This document shows positions 59,962-64,000 of a stretch of 64,000 nucleotides of DNA, in pieces. Source of the stretch: Pardosa pseudoannulata. Lineage: Eukaryota > Arthropoda > Arachnida > Araneae > Lycosidae. Each line of letters opens with the position of its first letter. The stretch's first letter is position 1. Location of the stretch: positions 18,925,234-18,989,233 of the forward strand of contig CM063500.1 in assembly GCA_032207245.1 (NCBI GenBank). The letters run 5' to 3'. The notes below the pieces were generated by a model that was given only the letters and a program-made list of their open reading frames with translations, searched no databases and was not told where the DNA came from. Made by a program: the position numbers and the translations under genes.

Positions 59962-59981
59962 TTACCATCTGAAAATTTGTA

Positions 59982-60001
59982 AATAAACAAGGTTAAATAA
60001 A
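59982..60001 (+). terminator. HEATR1 poly(A) signals
   Basis: Two AATAAA hexamers at 59982 and 59996 lie 20-35 bp after the HEATR1 stop codon. A GT/T-rich stretch (ttgttgtatatattttttt) follows, as expected of a cleavage site. The 3' UTR would be only about 60 bases. Confidence 0.75.
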
Positions 60002-60090
60002 TTTGTTGTATATATTTTTTTGGTATTTTTCATTAAGCAATAATTTGTGAATGTATTGTTTAAAGCCTGATACGTCAAAGTTAGATCTTA

Positions 60091-60730
60091 CATTTTTGAT
60101 ATCTGAGAAATGATTGCTTCGAACAAGGTAAGAATGGAAATTTTTCTTTCTTAGATAATACTCTATACTTCAATCAAAATTTAAAATTAAAATATGAAAT
60201 ATTTGTTTTAATGGTAATATAAACTGGATTTATTTATTTTAAATCAAGCCAATTCCTATTCAAATTATAATTATTTGAATAGGAATATATTTTTAAATTT
60301 TTTTAGAAAACTTATCAGGAATGATTATGCAGTTCTGATTTGTAATTGCATACTAACTAAATTATAAAATGCTTGTATGCACCAGTTATGTATCTTTTTG
60401 ATACATAATTGTACATTTATCAAAAATGTATATTTGTTACACAAATATACATTTTGATATCTTAGAAATGATTGCTTCAAACAAGGTAAGAGTGGAAATT
60501 TTTCTTTCTTAGCCTCTATGCTTCAATGAAATTTAAAATTAAAATAAGAAATGTTATAATGGTAATACAAACTTGGTTTATTAATTTTATAATTATTTGA
60601 ATAGAAATATATTTTTAATTTTTTTTTTTTAGAAAACATCAGGTATGACTATGCAGTTCTGATTTTTAATTGCGTACTCACTAAATTATAAAATGCTTGT
60701 ATGCAAGTTATGTATCTTGTATGATTAATA
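60091..60730. repeat. Tandem duplication, period about 358 bp, downstream of HEATR1
   Basis: aaatgattgcttc(g/a)aacaaggt ends at matching points 358 bp apart (60107 and 60465), and later landmarks atgcagttctgatt and aaaatgcttgtatgca repeat too. Moderate divergence. Confidence 0.75.
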
Positions 60731-60793
60731 ACTAATACATTTTATTTCACTCATTTAAGACTTTCATTTTCCCCTTTTAAAACATTTTATAAA

Positions 60794-61577
60794 CATGGTT
60801 TCCGCGCACCTGGAAAGTCATGGAAAATCATGGATTTAGACAATGGATTAATTTTGTCATGGAAAGTCTTGATTTTTCAAGTAAAATGAGTAAAAGTCAT
60901 GGATTTGCTAAACTACTGATAAAAAAAAATGCATTGAATTGTTTAATTCTATTTTTACTTGTCATTTGGTTGAAGTTACAGAGTTTGGTATTTATGTATT
61001 ATCATGACTATTATTATGTATTATCCTATTGACCATATTGCCAAGTAAAATTTGTTCACCAAGGAAACTCAAAGCAAGAAAGCTTAATGAGTGGGTAAAT
61101 GTATATTATTCTGGTTTTTTCTTAAATTGTAGATTAAAATTTTATTAATATAATAAATATTTTATAATAAAAATTAAGATTTTTGCACAAAATATAAGTT
61201 TATCTCTAAGGATATTGTATATAAACATTATAGGGTTATATTTGGCTATTATTCATGGTCACCTGGATAATACAAAAGTTACTGGAATTCAAATTGGAAA
61301 CATTTTGATTGAAAAATTGCTATATGATTAAACTTAGGTATGCGGTTACAACAATTTATTTTTATGTATGTGAGTTTATTAACACTTATAAAGTAAATTT
61401 ATAGTTTTTTATGATAAAATTACTGTAATTTCTCTAAAAGCATATATTTCATTTGTATGTACATCAGAAGTTTTATTCATATATACTTTAACGAAAGCTT
61501 TTTAAAGTCATGGAAAATGATCTGCTAAATCAGGGAAAGTCCTGGATTTGAAAAATTTTATTTTGGCGAATACCCTG
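60794..61577 (-). mobile_element. Inverted-repeat element family X, copy 2
   Basis: Reverse orientation of the copy at 43303. Starts CATGGTTTCCGCGC and ends GGCGAATACCCTG. Flanks share tataaa. 784 bp. Confidence 0.82.
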
Positions 61578-61705
61578 TATAAAGCTTTTTATGATTTGAA
61601 AACATAAATAACCTTCAAAGATCATAATCAACTTTATGTGTAAAACATTGGAGTAAATTAAACTATTTTTCAATTTATTATAAGCAGTAAAATCAAAAGA
61701 ATTAA

Positions 61706-62409
61706 CCGCTTCCCTTACAAATTTTTTTGGAAAAAATTGCAAAAATTAATCACTTTTTTAAATTTTAGTATTAATTACGAAGAAATAAATCAAATCAAAA
61801 TATGTAGGTTTTAGGTTGAATTTTTAATTTTTTACAGGTGTAAAAGCATTTAGTTTTAATATTAGTTTACTATCTTGAGTGATCTCGGGCAAATGAAAAA
61901 GTTAAATATTTGTCTTTGTATAATAGGTTTTGAAGCAAGAGACAACACAAAGTGATACCTGACATCCTGTGCAATAGTATCTGGTATCTTTTTTTATTGG
62001 TTTGCCTCTGAAATCTGTTTTAGGGGAGAACAGAGTACACTGTCTCATTGGATTTGATTTTTTTGCAGTAGCAGGAATAACATCTGGAAAATGCCATAAG
62101 GTTAGCCCGAGTGGTAAAGGGTTAATACTGGGTCTTCCTGGTGTGGCAGAAAACTCATCACTATGATTTTCTGAAATAAGTTTTCTAATCAGTGGAAAAC
62201 ATGTGACCAGTTTCCGCAAAATAACCGCGAAACCAGCAAAACTTGGAAAACTACCCATCAAAGCTGACTATTTCCTTGAATTTCCTCCAGATCAAGTAAA
62301 ACCCGTGATAAAATAAATCTTACCGACAAATTTGCCTGAGTTTTCTCAGGATTATAATTAACTGCAATATATACAAACCCAAGATAACTCGGGATAATCA
62401 GGCAAGCGG
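61706..62409 (-). mobile_element. Truncated piggyBac transposon
   Basis: TTAA lies at both sides (61702-61705 and 62410-62413). Ends CCGCTTCCCTTAC and, inverted, CCGCTTGCCTGATTATCCC. A sub-end inverted motif cccaagataactcggg resembles the hairpins in the MITE at 13905, so the two are probably related families. Confidence 0.85.
61902..62261 (-). pseudogene. piggyBac transposase, C-terminal cysteine-rich fragment
   Basis: After about 60 residues the frame reads WHFPDVIPATAKKSNPMRQC, then KKDTRYYCTGCQVSLCVVSC and FKTYYT. This is the zinc-binding C-terminal domain of piggyBac transposases, which recognises the element's ends. Conserved cysteines are visible (RQC, YYC--C, LCVV-CF). The catalytic domain is absent. 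Whether the retained domain is translated is unknown. Confidence 0.82.
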
Positions 62410-62413
62410 TTAA

Positions 62414-64000
62414 CACTAGAAAGACTTTAGTGTACCCAGAAAAATACAGAATTGTCATTATGATCTCACTCGATAACCCAAAACTAGATTTTTTTTTTCT
62501 TCTTTTTTTTCCACAATCTTTTCTCAGAAATAAGTTATTAAGTATGTTAAATTCAACATTTACATCACATTAATTTCCCACTTCAATTATATTTTTTATT
62601 TTATAAAAATATCAGTCTGTATATTATTGATAATATACAATAATTAAAAATATAAAGCATGCTTTTCAAAAAAAAATTTTTAATTTCACATATTTTAATC
62701 AATGTCATTTTAAAATTACTTTAAAAACAAATATTATAATATTGTTTACTTGCATTATCTATTTTTACAGTCTATAAATTTGCTTGTACAGGAGTCACGA
62801 GACTTTTTGCAGTAGAACAAAGATCATATCTTTATGATGGTATTGATTTAACATTGTTTATGTTTCTACCTTAGATAGGGATGTAAAAAAAATTTGCAAT
62901 TGCATTGTTGAAGTATTATGAAATGCTTTTGTAAAGCAGCATAATGCATATTTTTCAACAATGTTAACAGTGGGTCTATTTTAATTTTTCTAAGTATAAA
63001 AAACAATTCAATAAATATTTCAACCTTAACTTTAATTTCTAACCAAAATTTATTTGTCAATTTATATGGTTTTAAAGGCATATAAACTAAGTTGACAATA
63101 TAAATTTGTATAGAAATAGTTTCTCACGTACCTTCAAATTTTTACAGTCTAGCAGTACATTATACAGATTGTGATCATATTGTAAGATTGTATGTTTGCA
63201 TGTGAACTGTACAATTTGTTTTTTAAAAACATTTCTTGCTTAAAAACTTATATATATGTAATTTTCTGTAATCTGCAATGAGGGGAAATTGAATACATGC
63301 AAACAATCTTTGCTAGTGGCAGAGTTGCAAAACACCTGGGTTTTCCAAGAAAAACCCAACCCGTGTGGGGTTTTCTGAGTTTTGATGGGGTCTGGTTTTA
63401 AGAGGAGAGGGCAGGGGAAATACCTTATTTCAGAAAAGATTAAATTGCTAAAACTGATTATATTTTTATTAATTAACTTAATATTCAAGAAATTATAATT
63501 TAATTAATACAAATAAATCAGTGTAAAGATTATAAAAAAGTTTACTCTGACATCACACACAAAATGTTATATAATGACATATACCACATATTGAATGTTA
63601 TTTTAACAGAGGCTTACTTTTTATCTCTATTCTTTCTCCATTCAAAAAAAAAAAAACATTTTTAAAACTTTTTTGCATAAAATTTTTGTTAAAGGTATTA
63701 GGCAGTCAGTGTGTAGCCAAAAAAAGAGTCAAGTCCCAGTAACAAGGTAAGATCATTTCTCAACAGTCAACACAACCTCTTTCACAATGAAAAAAGAGAA
63801 AGGGGGATTTTTACACTATCCCTTTCTTGGTGACAAAAGAATTGAAAATTTTCTAAATTGTTATGTTGGATTTACCATAGATTTTCAAATATTTTTCTGA
63901 ATTTTGATAGACTGTGTATATAATTCCACAGAATAATTCTTTAAAATGGAAAGAGGTTAAAATAACTAAGATAACAGTTTCTGAAAATAAATAAAAATAT
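62414..64000. other. AT-rich DNA to the window end
   Basis: No gene recognised. A segment starting cagagttgcaaaacacctgg (63320) followed by aaaacccaacccgtgtgggg resembles an end of the hAT family 3 element at 44751, but its other end is not found in the window. Confidence 0.4.

Overview
This is an AT-rich animal window, made mostly of transposable elements and their decay products. Eukaryotic signs include GT-AG splice signals, AATAAA poly(A) signals, tRNA-derived SINEs, and Helitron, hAT, piggyBac, mariner and LTR elements. Low GC and the TE mix suggest an arthropod, possibly a chelicerate such as a spider. That is inference only; nothing here is diagnostic of a species.

Layout. 1-14.5 kb is a nest of solo LTRs, Helitron copies, SINEs and piggyBac elements. 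Many boundaries are fixed by target-site duplications (TSDs), so insertion order can be read. 15.1-18.27 kb is an almost pure A/T tandem array of about 160-bp composite units, abutting the 3' end of a Helitron. 21.8-28.4 kb is a tandem segmental duplication of about 3 kb. Each unit holds a microsatellite, a 111-bp satellite and a hAT element; the first hAT copy is cut at the duplication joint. 29.1-30.5 kb is a 0.7-kb tandem duplication. At 31.1 kb there is a compact promoter and a start exon with three tandem splice donors. Phase-compatible exons at 38.9 and 42.3 kb could give a 44-residue protein of unknown function. The introns and flanks carry hAT, Kolobok-like, mariner, pogo-like and unclassified inverted-repeat elements.

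The two secure genes form a divergent pair. CFDP1 (minus, 53034-52234) is the Swc5/BCNT subunit of SWR1/SRCAP-type chromatin remodellers. HEATR1/UTP10 (plus, 53641-59961) is a nucleolar small-subunit processome factor. Both open frames lack introns. The 606 bp between them holds ten TAACNG (MYB-type) hexamers, which suggests shared growth or cell-cycle control. Downstream of HEATR1 are a 358-bp tandem duplication, an inverted-repeat transposon also found at 43.3 kb, and a truncated piggyBac that keeps the cysteine-rich C-terminal domain of its transposase.
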